NCBI GenBank assembly: GCA_015179125.1
Contig: WHVA01000331.1
Coordinates: forward strand, 62,001-126,000
DNA length: 64,000 bases
Direction of reading: 5' to 3'
Source of the DNA: Gautieria morchelliformis
Lineage: Eukaryota > Basidiomycota > Agaricomycetes > Gomphales > Gomphaceae
A program made the position numbers and the translations under genes. Below are positions 24,010-34,841 of the stretch, in pieces; positions within the stretch are counted from its first letter, which is position 1; each line of letters begins with the position of its first letter. Below the pieces are notes generated by a model that saw only the letters and a program-made list of their open reading frames with translations, searched no databases and was not told where the DNA came from.

Positions 24010-25210
24010 ATGTCCAGCATCGATGTCCAGGACGTCATCCCAGCGCAAACCAAAAGGCAAGGGAAGTCAAAGGCAAAGACTGACAATGCCCAGTGGTGTG
24101 CAGCTGAGGAAGCTGAACTGGTGCTGACTCTCACTGATCAAAAGGCCATGGGGAACACGTCGGAAAACGGGTTCAAGAGCGCTGTCTGGCAACTCGTCGT
24201 CGACCAGCTCAAGATTATGGATGCAATGCATTGCAAAGGGCCTTTGAAGACCGCTTCACAGGTGAAATCAAGGTTTCATCGGGTAAGCTTCTTCACCGCA
24301 ATGCCTGGTTTGTGGTTCGCTGATGGGTTACAGCTCAAAAAGCAGTACAAGATAGTGAAAGCCCTTCGTCTGCAGTCTGGTTTTGGATGGGATGAAGGCC
24401 GACAGATGGTGACAGCCCCAGAGGAAGTATGGGAAGCGTATATTAAGGTATGGCGTATGATTATTCTACGTTATCATATTGTGACTATGGGAATGTAGAC
24501 CCACTATGCGGCAGCTCCTTTCAAAAAGAAACCTTTTCCGTTGTTTGATGACCTGGCGCACTTGTGTGACAATGTGCTCGCGACTGGTGCCGGTGCGTTT
24601 CGACCTAGAGTCCAGCCAGCCAAAGTCGAAGGGTCTCCTGATTCCTACGTGTCTGATGTTGATGGAGAATCAAAATATGGTGAGGTCTTTGAGGAAGAAG
24701 ATGCTGAGCGTGAGGCGGATCTGGGATCAGTCCAGGTTCGTCGATTATTCGTCTCTTTCGCAGTCAACGAAACTCATGAAGGAAGGTTAGGCTACCACCT
24801 TTTTGAGTAGTGACCTACCGGAAGCCCCCTCTACCTCCATGTTAGGCAAGCGTAAGGCTCAGGATGCAGGACGCGACAGTAAGTGTCTCTCTGACAAACG
24901 CACTCGGCAGTCTGGTGCAGATGGCCTCTTCACCATATCAAAAGCACTTGGAGCTGTAGCAAGTGGACTCGAGGTAGGGAACTGTGATGCGCAGACGTCT
25001 CCAGAGAGACTGTCCAGGGCTATTGAAGTCCTACAAGATGAGGAGTCCGATGATGAAGCCGTCCTGTCAGCGGTGAGGTTGTTTTCACAGAATCCAAAGG
25101 CACCGATTACCTATTTGGCAATCAAGCGTAAGGGGCTCAGGGCGAAGTGGCTTCGTCAAAAGCAGGCTGACGCTGATCTCCTCAACTTCCAGATGTTCCC
25201 AAATATGTAG
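24010..25210 (+). CDS. SANT/Myb-like DNA-binding protein of the Harbinger element
   Basis: PIF/Harbinger elements encode a Myb-like partner that brings the transposase to DNA and nucleus. Exon 1 (24010-24282) carries the Myb/SANT-like domain: QWCAAEEAELVLTLTDQK, then NGFKSAVWQLVVDQL and KSRFHRLKKQYKIVKALR after splicing to exon 2 (24334-24447). Exon 3 starts at 24499 and encodes THYAAAPFKKKPFPLFDDL, the usual end of this domain. A disordered acidic linker (VFEEEDAEREAD) and a C-terminal part with LGKRKAQDAG follow, ending in LLNFQMFPNM. The join near 24740-24812 did not close cleanly by hand, so this gene may carry a small lesion or an intron I mis-set. Confidence 0.75.
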
Positions 25211-25236
25211 TATCGAGTACGAGCTATGAGAGTGAT

Positions 25237-26562
25237 CTACCTATGTTGACGTAGCTCTTGTTGATACCCTGTCCACATTGCCTGCGCAATTCTCTCCCTC
25301 TTTGCTGTAGCCCTCCATGTCTCTGCAGGGTGTACACTCCCTCCAACAGCCGTAACACTCGTGGCTCCAATCCCGTTCATTAACTCAGGTAATTCCCCGG
25401 CTTCAGGCTCCTCGTCCGGATCATATGTCCGAATGAAGTTATGAATGACACAGCAGCCTGGAATAATCTTTGCTTGTGTCGACGTTGGATATTCATTCGT
25501 TTCACGAAGGATACCAAATCGTTTCTTTGCGACTCCAAAGACTCTCTCAATAACGTTACGTGCCTGAGAATGTCGCAAATTGTAGAGTTCCTTGTAGGTT
25601 TTGGGCCTGAAGACTACTGGTTAAGTAAGTTATTTGGTGAGAGCTTCGTACATACCTGAGCCCACTAGCTTCCCACTCTCGAAGATGGTATCGAATGCCT
25701 CAAAATGGGATGAGCAAGGCATCACATATAGGATATCCAGCATCTGCCAGATAGTACTTTCCATGTGGAATGGCCAGATCATGGACACGTGCATCCTGAT
25801 AGACCTGTCCATCACTGGCACTACCTTCCCAACCACTCAAAACATAGCAGAAATGCATATCAAAGGTAGTGCATGCTAAGACATTCTGCGTGAGGGTCCC
25901 TTTCCGGTTGCGGTAACGAGACCTGTCCTCTGTTGAAGGGTGTGCTGTAATATGTGTCCCATCAACTGCTCCAAGGGCATCTTCAAAGTAGGGAAAGAAT
26001 TTTGGGTTATCAGCAATATATCCATCAAGTTGGGTTTCCAAATTTGGTAGCTTGACATAGGTATTGTAAAAGGCCGGCGATGTTACTGCATCTAGGATGC
26101 GGTGGAAACATCTGGATAAATTGACATGAATAGAAGCTCTTCAAGCGGAGGAGGAATAAGAATACCTTGAAATTGTATCCCCACTCCGTTGGAACCGCTC
26201 GCCAAGCTTCCTATTTGATAAATTGGTCACAAGGGCATACGCAAAAATAGCCACCTGCTCGTCAAGGTCCATGTAACGAGTGTGGTTGGCAGCTGTGCGT
26301 CTGAACAGTTCCTGGACCAGTTTCTAAAAACGTGCTTTTTCATTCCGAGTTGATCCTGGATACGGCGTGGGTTTCCATGAAGTAGCTCTCGGACCCATCG
26401 CCGACCAGATAGGATGGAGGTGTGGTAGAGCTGCTTACAAAGATAGTGCTTTCCATAGTGTAACACTACCTCTCCGACAGTCTTGATCATGAGCAAGGCC
26501 ACCATCCGCCTTCTCTTCCTGTAGCGTACCCGAGCTTCTATCAGGGCTTGCTCACGATTCAT
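25237..26562 (-). pseudogene. Harbinger DDE transposase (HARBI1-like), broken
   Basis: Normally this enzyme cuts and joins the element ends. Reading from 26562, an N-terminal helical part leads to LSNRKLGERFQRSGDTIS (helix-turn-helix-like). After an intron with donor near 26165 and acceptor near 26110, the catalytic core shows GAVDGTHI (first D), RYRNRKGTLTQNVL, YYLADAGYP (second D) and, after another intron, RHSQARNVIERVFGV (E). All three acidic residues are present. Two lesions break the frame: a one-base loss near 26325, between KKHVF and KLVQEL, and TGA at 25700-25702, where the family has arginine (CGA to TGA, a CpG transition). It is therefore unlikely to make active enzyme. Confidence 0.85.
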
Positions 26563-26748
26563 GACATGTCAGTCGCACCCACATACACACACTTTGTCAG
26601 CGAAGGAAATTTCAAGTCAAGATTACAGTGCGTTCGGCTCGATTCAATATTGATCACACGCAGAAAAGATCAAGGTTACGAGTGAGTTGTAGATTTTATG
26701 ATTTCTTCAGATCAGATTATCGTGGTCTGGTTACCGAACGCGCCCTCA

Positions 26749-27039
26749 TAGCATGGCTACCTATATACGCGCGAGCTCGTAAGCAAAAACATGTCTTATA
26801 TGTATGTCGCAAAGATTCTCCAAGCCGGGAGGCCTCGGTGTTACCAATTGTCAAGCTCGTGAGTTGTTGCACGAGCTTGTGGAAGGTTGCTATAACAGGC
26901 CGGGGAATGACAGGCAATTCATGCAAACGTTTTGTGATGATTACTCGGCATGCACCGATAAATCGTGGGAAATCCGACACCTTTTGCCGAGGTTTCTCCG
27001 CGTATTACGCGATTCGTGCGCGCTCACGTTGTTTTCTTG
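26749..27039. other. Intergenic, nothing recognised
   Basis: No gene, promoter or repeat recognised between the Harbinger TSD and the tandem repeat region. Confidence 0.4.
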
Positions 27040-28140
27040 CCGCCCCGTTTGTCTTTCTTTCTGCTGTGTGCGCCTCCCGCCTGCTTTCCCATATCCTGTC
27101 CTCTTTCACTGTTGGTCGTCGTCGCTGGTGACTCTCACCCAATTCCTTACCGAGGTTACAGCTGTTTGTGCCTTGTCCACGTGCGGCCTGCTTTCCCGTA
27201 TCCTGTCCGTGTCTTTCCCTGCTCGTCATATCGTTCGTGCTCAGGCTCGTTCTTCGATGCCTTTCCTTAATAAGTCAGTTAGTGGTCGTCTGGTCGTTCT
27301 TCAAGGTCTTTCCTTCATGTCACGTGGTCTGTGCTCTTATTCTTTGCCTTGTGCGTCGGCCACCACCTTTGACTGTATAAATGTCGCCTTTGAATTCTGG
27401 ATGCACACCCGCCTGTACGTCTTCCTTCTTTCCCCCTCATTCTGGGTATCTGATCAGGTCGGCTGTTTTCGCATCTCCTGTCCATGTGTTTCCCTGCTCG
27501 TCCTAGTCCTTGCTGGTCAGGCTCGTGTGTCGTCGCCTCTCCTTAGTAAATCAGCTACTGCTCACTTGGTCTTTCTTCAATGTCTTTCCTTCATGTCACT
27601 TGGTCTTTCTTCAATGTCTTTCCTTCATGTCACATGGCCTCGGCGTTCTTATTTATAGCCTTGTGCGTCCGCCACCTTCATCAACGTAAATGTCACCTGT
27701 GTTTCTGATCTGGTCTTCCGTCTTCTCATCGCAAACCCAGTCGTACGTGTTCCTTCTCTCGCCCTCGTTCTGGCGTCCCTGATTGTGTCCTCCCTTTATG
27801 TATCTGATCAGGTCTGCTGCTTTCGCATATCCTCTCCATGTCTTTCCCTGCTTATTGTAGTCCTTCCTGCTCAGGGTCGTCTTGCACGCCTTTCCTTAAT
27901 AAGTCTGTTGGTGATCAGTTGGTCTATCTTCAATGTCTTTCATTCATATCACTTGGTCTCGGCGTTCTCAATCACAGGCTTGTGCATCAGCCACCTTTAA
28001 CTTTAAATGTCGCCTTTGATTCTCTTCTAGCCTTCTGACTTCTCATCGCAAACCTGCCTGTACGTGTTCCTTCTTCCACGCTCATTCTTGTGTCCCTGCT
28101 CATGTCGTCCCTTCAAGTATCTATATATTCAGGTCCTGGC
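27040..28140 (+). repeat. Pyrimidine-rich degenerate tandem repeat, three units of about 300 bp
   Basis: The plus strand is strongly C+T-rich. A unit of roughly 275-350 bp recurs three times with divergence. Landmarks are CCTTAATAAGTC-type words at about 27265, 27540 and 27893, each followed by TCTTTCTTCAATGTCTTTCC-like text, TTGTGCGTCGGCCACC-like text, AATGTCGCCTTTGA and TGTACGTCTTCCTTC-like text. The second unit also contains a direct duplication of about 30 bp. Long open frames here (up to 284 codons) are by-products of composition: they change frame between units and have no start context. Confidence 0.6.
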
Positions 28141-28213
28141 TTCATCCACATGATAACTGACTCGTCTGCGATAGTTCACTCATCCCGCCATCCGCTTAGC
28201 ATCATTCCCGATA

Positions 28214-28510
28214 GTGTGCGCTATCTGTTCGTTGATGATTCATCATCTCCCGCTCCCTGCTTATGATGTCGACTACTCCATGATCGCCTCGAAAGACTAC
28301 GAACGTTGCCTGCTCGGCGCGATGGTAGAAGTCCACTTGACTCTGATTCACTACCTTATTGGAAGGAAAGGTTCTACATTAGTAGCTGATCTGCATGAGA
28401 TGATGGTGCTCCAGGCCCCTCGCGGACTGCCGCAGAGTCCAACTAAAAGGAGTTTATTGGCAGGGTCATCTATGACACCGAAGAAATGTTTGTGTACAGC
28501 ACCTAAGTAG
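28214..28510 (+). CDS. Weak ORF or 3' gene remnant (98 codons)
   Basis: Starts with GTG rather than ATG and encodes a mostly helical segment (DYERCLLGAMVEVHLTLIHYLIG) ending in a basic tail. It may be the last exon of a lost gene. No family recognised. Confidence 0.25.
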   Translation: MCAICSLMIHHLPLPAYDVDYSMIASKDYERCLLGAMVEVHLTLIHYLIGRKGSTLVADLHEMMVLQAPRGLPQSPTKRSLLAGSSMTPKKCLCTAPK

Positions 28511-28949
28511 CAGTACCGATTGTACATGTATATACACTACCAATTTACAACGCCTCCTGGCTTGACCAGACTAGTGTGTCAGGGCAAGCAAGGGGTCCTG
28601 CCGGCACCGCGGCCCTACATCTAGTATGATATGATACACATGCAAACTCTGGGAAATCATAATGCTAATACAGATACTTGAGGGATACCGTGTTGAGTAT
28701 TAGTTCTAACTGATTATATATTCATATGTGACAAGGCTTTTGACGGAAATAACCTAAGCCCTTATTCTGGGAACTAACAGGGATCATATCACTGTTCCCC
28801 GAAGCAGAAGCCACTCATACTCCCCGTGAGCCTAGTCACTAGGGACCTCGGATCTTGGTTACGTCGGTAGTGATTTGGAACCAACTGACTCGTTCCAATG
28901 CCCGCTCACCAAGGCGGGGTATACTGTGTTCCCCCCATAATATTAGTGC
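28511..28949. other. Intergenic, nothing recognised
   Basis: No gene or repeat seen between the weak ORF and the ARP6 stop. Confidence 0.4.
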
Positions 28950-31016
28950 TCATTTACCCCGGGGTAAGTCTCGCTTTGGCCTTGTGGACCCGGTCCTCTG
29001 TCGCTTCCGAGGGAGTGACCTTGGAGCCTTTGGTACCACCTCGTCCTCACTCCGCACACCTTCACTGTCATCTAGTTCTTTTAGGTCGAGCCTATCCTTT
29101 CGTGTAGATCGAGAAGCCGCGTTTTTCTCTTTGATAGGATCCCAGTCGAAATCTCGGAACTTCCTTCGACAGGCATTGCTGCCCCCTTCATTGTATTCCT
29201 CTCGCGTAACAACCAGCGAATTATAGTAGTCAGAGTTGGCCAACGCATGTGCGGATTTGTATGCTTGCATAGTTGGTCTATGCATAAGACATGAGACACG
29301 TTGGGCAAGATTACATGCCACTCGATGACAATACTCACTCTGTTGACTCGTAGATACCAACACCATATTCCACGGGTGCCAAAGCTCGTAACTCGCGTCG
29401 TCTGATCATCAGTCAGTAAAAACAGACACAACGGCACGACAAGGCCACATACAGCCTACGTCCGAAGCCTTCGAACCTGACGTTCCCGCCGATTAGACCT
29501 ATATTTGCCCAGAACATGCCTTGCAAGTCCAGAGGAAGAGAAGATATAGAATCATTGATCGCATGGGGCAATCCCGACTGCTCAAGGCCTACGTTAGACG
29601 TTAGTAGTATCTCATTTATAAAAAGAAACAGGAAATGCTAACCGATGTCGTTGGGGTTGAATATCAACTCAGGGACAGTGAATCTCTCATTAGACATGTA
29701 CAGTATCTGGTCCGAGTCAGAGGGGGGTGGGGCTTCGTAAGATATTTCAACCCCGTCATGCCTAACAGTCTCCGTCACTCCGTCGGGTTGCCGTCCTGAC
29801 TGTGAATTTGTATCCTGGGCTATGTGTACAGGTTCCCCACACCCCAGATTTACAGTGGGCGTAACTGTGGGTGCGGGCCGGCCACGGACGTATCCATGTC
29901 GATTCCGAGAGAAGTCGGGAAGGATATACTCAAGCGTGATACCGTTCACATTACCGCCCAATCTACAAGAATAATAACGGGAGTAAGCGATGAACTTCTA
30001 TGAAATGAGTAAACTCACCGACATCGTTCCAGGTCAGTTGGGAAGGATGACGATACATAGCAGCATTTCTCTTTGACCTCGTTGACAATGTGTATCTGGT
30101 CGAGCATGTTCCACTGACGGAAAGAGACAAGGGTTGAGAGATGGTTTGTCAGAAGCTTTCCCCCTATGTCTATCCTATAACAATAAGAAGTCAATGCCGA
30201 GGACATGCTGCGGCGATCAGTGAAGGTATAAGTCACCTGCGGACGCCGCTCCAGACGATAGATCCTTGCATAATCGGTATCACGTGCGTAAAACTGAAAC
30301 CTGAGTCGACAATGAGTGAGCATTCCGGGTATGAGAGGTATGGTGGGTTGTCAGAGGGTGAGAAGAGGGACCCATAAGGTGCGAGTGAAGCAGCTAGGGG
30401 AACCCGATGAGATACGACGGCAGGGGACCAGATAATTCGGGCGAATGTACAAACCAGGGCACCGTAGGTAGCTGGCGAACTCGTACTCTTCGAATACAAG
30501 CTGGTCATACTTCTCTTGAATACTGTGGAAATTAAAAGGAGGTTCTGTTACTAGGAGGGAATGCGACTCGAAATCGAGCTTTTAAACTGTTAGCGCGGTC
30601 CATGTTGTAAACAAGGGCATTAGACGTACCGAGAATGCTTCAGGACCAAAGAGATTGTCCCACACGGCCTTTTGGACATCCCAGTCTGTTAAATATCCCT
30701 AAGATGTAACTTAGAGAGCAAGCGACGAATTCAAAGAAGAACCACACACTCGTTCAAAGGATAAGCGATAGCTCAGGGATGCGTAGTCTTGACACTTGTC
30801 AAACTCATGGCCAATATAGAGACGATTGTCGCCTTTTGAGCGAATGGCAGCATTGTAAATTATTCTAGTTAACGAAGAGACTAGTGTTAATCACGGAGCA
30901 ATTATCGCGCCATTAGCCTTCCCGACGGACCGAGGGTTCGAGCCAACGGCGGAAGACAATCCTGCCTTGATGGTGTGTGCCCCGTTATCCAGGAGTACGA
31001 CAGCGTTGGACGGCAT
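28950..31016 (-). CDS. ARP6: Actin-related protein 6 (SWR1 chromatin-remodelling complex)
   Basis: Nuclear actin-fold subunit of the SWR1 complex, which swaps H2A.Z into nucleosomes. Start at 31016: [19 protein letters not shown], the phosphate-1 loop with the Arp6-type DNGAHTIK. Spliced exons give [77 protein letters not shown] (phosphate-2), [36 protein letters not shown], then [19 protein letters not shown] and finally [16 protein letters not shown] and RRKFRDF. Introns are GT-AG and short. Compared with the usual Arp6 end, a charged tail of about 60 residues follows KFRDF. It faces away from the phosphodiesterase gene with a 404-bp shared upstream region. Confidence 0.92.
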
Positions 31017-31420
31017 AGAGGAAATCAGAAACCATGGGTACCGACAGGGCGGCGCCGCGACGCGTGACCACGTGTGCCTGTCCATCTCAAAGACGGTAAT
31101 GAGTGCCCTGAGAGACACATATATAGAACCTGCGCTGCCGCCTCCAACTGAGCTTCAGACTTCTGCAGTGGAGTAGAATATTGAAACTTACCAGTTGGCA
31201 GTTGCCGCAGTCGGCCCCGGTATACCTGGAGCCAGAAACCTTATGCTCGGGCATCAGAATATCATATTTTGGTGCCGGGGACACTTACTGTGTGCACGGC
31301 GCAGCCGCCGCCTCCCCGCATGGACAGCAACGCACGTTGGTCAGGAACTCTATAAAAGCAGTGGGAGTGCCGCGGTTAATGGTCCCCTCCCACTGGCAGA
31401 ACGCTTCGACTAGCACTGCG
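31017..31420. promoter_or_regulatory. Divergent promoter region of ARP6 and the phosphodiesterase gene
   Basis: 404 bp between two diverging start codons. No TATA box stands out on either side; ATATATAGAA at about 31117 is the nearest AT-rich element. It must serve both genes. Confidence 0.4.
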
Positions 31421-34400
31421 ATGCAGACCCTGAAGCAGTTTGCGTTGACTTTTGCTTGCCTTGGTCCGACCCTGGCCCAGGAAGCCACTTTGACGTTCGG
31501 TCCTTCAACTTTCACCGCTCCTGGCGCGTTTCCAACATCAGCGTACTCCAAGTACTTCAACTCTCCAACTGCTACGAGTGCGCAGGTGCAACCCGTCATA
31601 TCGGACCCGGTGCTGGTTCGTTTCTCTCGTGTTGTTCGCGCCGGAAGTTCACGAGTCTAATATTTAATCGTATACCACAGCATAAAGTGTATCCTGCAGC
31701 TTTGACAGGCCCAAAAACGATCCCTGTCAATAACACTGACCCCCATCCACTTCCGCCCAAGGCCAGCAGCTCCCTCCTTCTTGAAACCGCCTTTGAGCAA
31801 GTGGTAAACATCAACGCAAATCCCGTCTTCGGTGCGTACGCGTCATTTCACATATTCTTCGTATACACGTCATATCTCTATCCAATCAGGGTCCTCAACC
31901 TGCACCAAATGTATTGCCTCACTGGAAGTGGTTAAATTCGTGGCACTTACCTCCCCGGAGCTGGTCCCTCCGTTAGCCATCAGATTATGCAACCAGTTCA
32001 AGCTTTCGGTGCGTTACTGAAGCTTGTCAATGATCGATACCTCTTTTTACAGGTCGTGGTCCGCAGTCCACATGCGAGGCCATGTACGCCCTCAATGGCC
32101 TTGGCTCCGTTATCACTCAGGTCGTTGCGAATGCCGACGTCGGTGGTTACGATGGCCAGGTATACTTCTCAAGAATGGGGAGTCTCCGTGGTCTCACTTG
32201 GTTTCATAGCTCTTCTGTCAGAATTTCTTTTCTGCCTGCCCGCTCCCCCCGACGTCTCCTTTGAATCTCGACACGTGGTTCCAAAGTCCAAAGCCCAATC
32301 CTTTGCCTGCTCCTAAGAAACCAAGTGGCCAAAGGCTCAAGGTGCTGCATCTCAGTGACTTTCATCTCGACCCACGTGCGTCAGAGTGTTGTAGTCTTAT
32401 ATACCGTTCTGATCTGCTTTTTGTTTGGAATGCAAGGGTATGCCACTGGTTCTGAAGGCAATTGCACGAATGGGCTCTGTTGCCGAGACAACAACCCAAA
32501 CCCAGCCTTTCCGGGTGCGCCATCCCTTCCAGCACCACGTTTCGGCACCTTTTTGTGGTGCGTGCTATACCCACGATACCTGTTGGAGATAACTAATATG
32601 ATGTAGCGATACACCCTATGCTTTGGCACTTTCCGCATTGGAGGCTATACCTGTTTTGAGCGGTACTGAAAAAACGGGCTTTGCTTTCTCCGTATTCACG
32701 GGGGACTTGGTCAGCCATGATCCTGACAACCAGCTCTCACGGTCAGATGCCCTAGTTTGCTCGTTTTAGTAAACTTCCTCAACCTTTCATTATCGAAGTG
32801 ATTACGTCGAATATACAGAGGTATGTGAGCCAGACACATGAACACATCTAAATCCTCAATGGGTGGCAGACCGTGCTGTACGATCTCTACAGAAATTTTT
32901 TGGGTTCTGGTCCAGTTTATGCAGCGCTAGGCAACCACGACTCGTACAACCAGTTGGTGTTTCGACATAGCCATCGATAAAGCTTAAGCTGACAACATTC
33001 TAGGGCTCAGGATGCGCCCCACGCTCTAGGCGGCCAACTTGCGTCTCAATTTAGCTGGTTGCCCTTTTCAAACGACCTCAATCCCCTGTTTTCTTACATT
33101 CGCTCAAATCAGGAATTATGATCACGTATCTGGTCTGTGGGCACACGAAGACTGGCTTCCTCAGGGAGCGGTCCAGCAAGCCAAAGCACATTATGCCGCC
33201 TATAGTGTCCAGCGCCAAGATGGGTTGAGAGTCATCACCTTGAACACCGACCTGTGTTCGTCGCCATCCTGTGGTTGTGCATAGCCAAGCTAACGAGTTT
33301 GATTTCACTGGGCAGGGTACCGCGCTAACTACTTCAACTATATCAACCTCACGAATTCAGACAACTCCGGGATGTTGCGATTTTTGACGGACGAGTTGCA
33401 CGCCGCTGAAGATGCTGGTGACCGTGGTATGTAGGGTTGCAAGAGCCTTGACACAAGCCACATTATCCATATTGACAGTGTGGATTTTGGGCCACGTCTT
33501 ATCCGGATGGTGGGTTCATAACAAAAATCACTTTCACAATACCCACGCTCACAATCATATATTAGGGATGGAACTAACCCACTGGAGAATCCAACGAATT
33601 TATGTGAGTGACGGCTGCATAATCAGCTGACTTTCCACTAATCCCTGGCTTCAGTCTACCAAATGTGTGTCCCATTAAGAATTGCAATCTGAGAATCTTC
33701 TCATTCCACGCATCAGCGTCGATCGCTTCACGCCTCACGTCATAGCTAACATATTCTTCGGGCACACACATGAAGATGAATTCTCAGTACGTAGTCGTGA
33801 GCGTAGTCGTGCGCGGCTCGAACATGGGGTTGCCAATGACTACGTTGATACTTTCAGATCTTCTATGCGAACAACGCGACAAATATCAGCGCCGAGACAG
33901 CCGGTACCGTGTCTTGGGTGGGTGTTAACGACCAGTTGTGCGTATAGGGCTGTTTGACCAGTTTTCCCACAGGTTGGACCCAGTATTACTCCACTCACAA
34001 ACCTGAACTCTGGATTTAGGTGACTGGCGTCAGCAGATAACTGGGCTGCATCATTGACACAACTGTCCTGACTAGGGTATACGAAGTAGACTCTTCGGTA
34101 CGTGCTGGAAAACCTCAGAAAATATAACGGCAACAGCGATAGCTTGACACCTGCCCATGTTCTAGACCTTTGATATACTCGACGCACACACGTACGCTCA
34201 TCCTTTTGCTATATATACAAGGTAGACCCAAATGAGAATGATATCTAGGTGGTTTAGTAATGTCTCGACGTATCCACCTCTCGATTCCCAGATAGCTAAC
34301 GGACCGACTTATTCGTTCGAATATTCAACACGCGATACATACGGACCGAGTGTCCCAGGTTGGGGTGCTAACGACCCTCTTAACGCGACGTGGTGGCACC

Positions 34401-34641
34401 ACGTTACTGAAGGCTCGTTTTGAGCTCTCTCGAAGAGTCATCGACTGACAAATGTTTTATAGCTATGCTCGCTAACACGTCGTTAGTCTCAACTTTCACC
34501 ACATTCCAGGGCAAAAGTTCTGTATTATCGCCGCCGTGCGTTTCGACCAATTGCACCCAGGCAAAGGTATGCTACATGCGCAGCGGTTCGGCTAGTATCG
34601 CGAAACAAAACTGTATCCCTGGCTTCGGTTCGGTGCAATGA
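31421..34641 (+). CDS. Acid-sphingomyelinase-like phosphodiesterase, secreted
   Basis: Metallophosphoesterase that should split phosphodiester bonds of sphingomyelin or related lipids outside the cell or in vacuoles. The N-terminus MQTLKQFALTFACLGPTLAQ is a signal peptide. A saposin-like Cys region follows (CTKCIASLEVVKFVAL, then CNQF). Metal-ligand motifs appear in order: DFHLDPR, TGDLVSHD, GNHDSY, GHVLSGW and GHTHEDEF. Many N-glycosylation sites are present. The C-terminus is Cys-rich, with CVSTNCTQAKVCYMRSG. About 20 short introns; those I spliced close in phase, for example the one restoring WYRANYFNYINL. The last intron, donor after 34411, seems to start GC instead of GT. No stop codon interrupts the exons I followed, so it looks intact. 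Confidence 0.88.
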
Positions 34642-34779
34642 GCCGCTTGGAGGCAGACATGAGGCGGCCTTTGGATAACAAATTATACATGTCCTAGCAC
34701 CAGAAAATACAAGGAATGCGGTTGTTTGAAATTAACATCCTCTTTTATACAGGATAAATGACTATCGGGAATGCCATTG

Positions 34780-34839
34780 AAACACTCACAAAGCTAATGA
34801 AAGACTCACAAAGCTAATGAAAGACTCAGAAAGCTAGGC
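34780..34839. repeat. 20-bp minisatellite, three units
   Basis: Three adjacent 20-bp units of the form AAAGACTCACAAAGCTAATG, the third more divergent, lying just past the stop codon of the minus-strand F-box gene, in its 3' UTR. Confidence 0.7.
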
Positions 34840-34841
34840 TC

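Larger units (their letters stand above)
23712..26745 (+). mobile_element. PIF/Harbinger DNA transposon, 3.03 kb, two genes, probably inactive
   Basis: Ends are GGGTGCGTTCAGTAACCAG at the left and the inverse of GGGCGCGTTCGGTAACCAG at the right, about 30-bp terminal inverted repeats with three mismatches. The flanking 3-bp duplication is TCA (23709-23711, 26746-26748), not the family's usual TWA. Inside are the two genes expected of the family: a SANT/Myb-like DNA-binding protein (+) and a DDE transposase (-), arranged tail to tail with a 26-nt gap. The transposase frame is broken in two places. The ends are shared with the two MITEs upstream, so it is a fossil or near relative of the element that moved them. 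Confidence 0.85.

Noticed and set aside
26804..27658. 284-codon frame rich in Cys, Phe, Leu and Ser
   Set aside because: It is the translation of a pyrimidine-rich repeat; the frame is not kept between repeat units and there is no start context.
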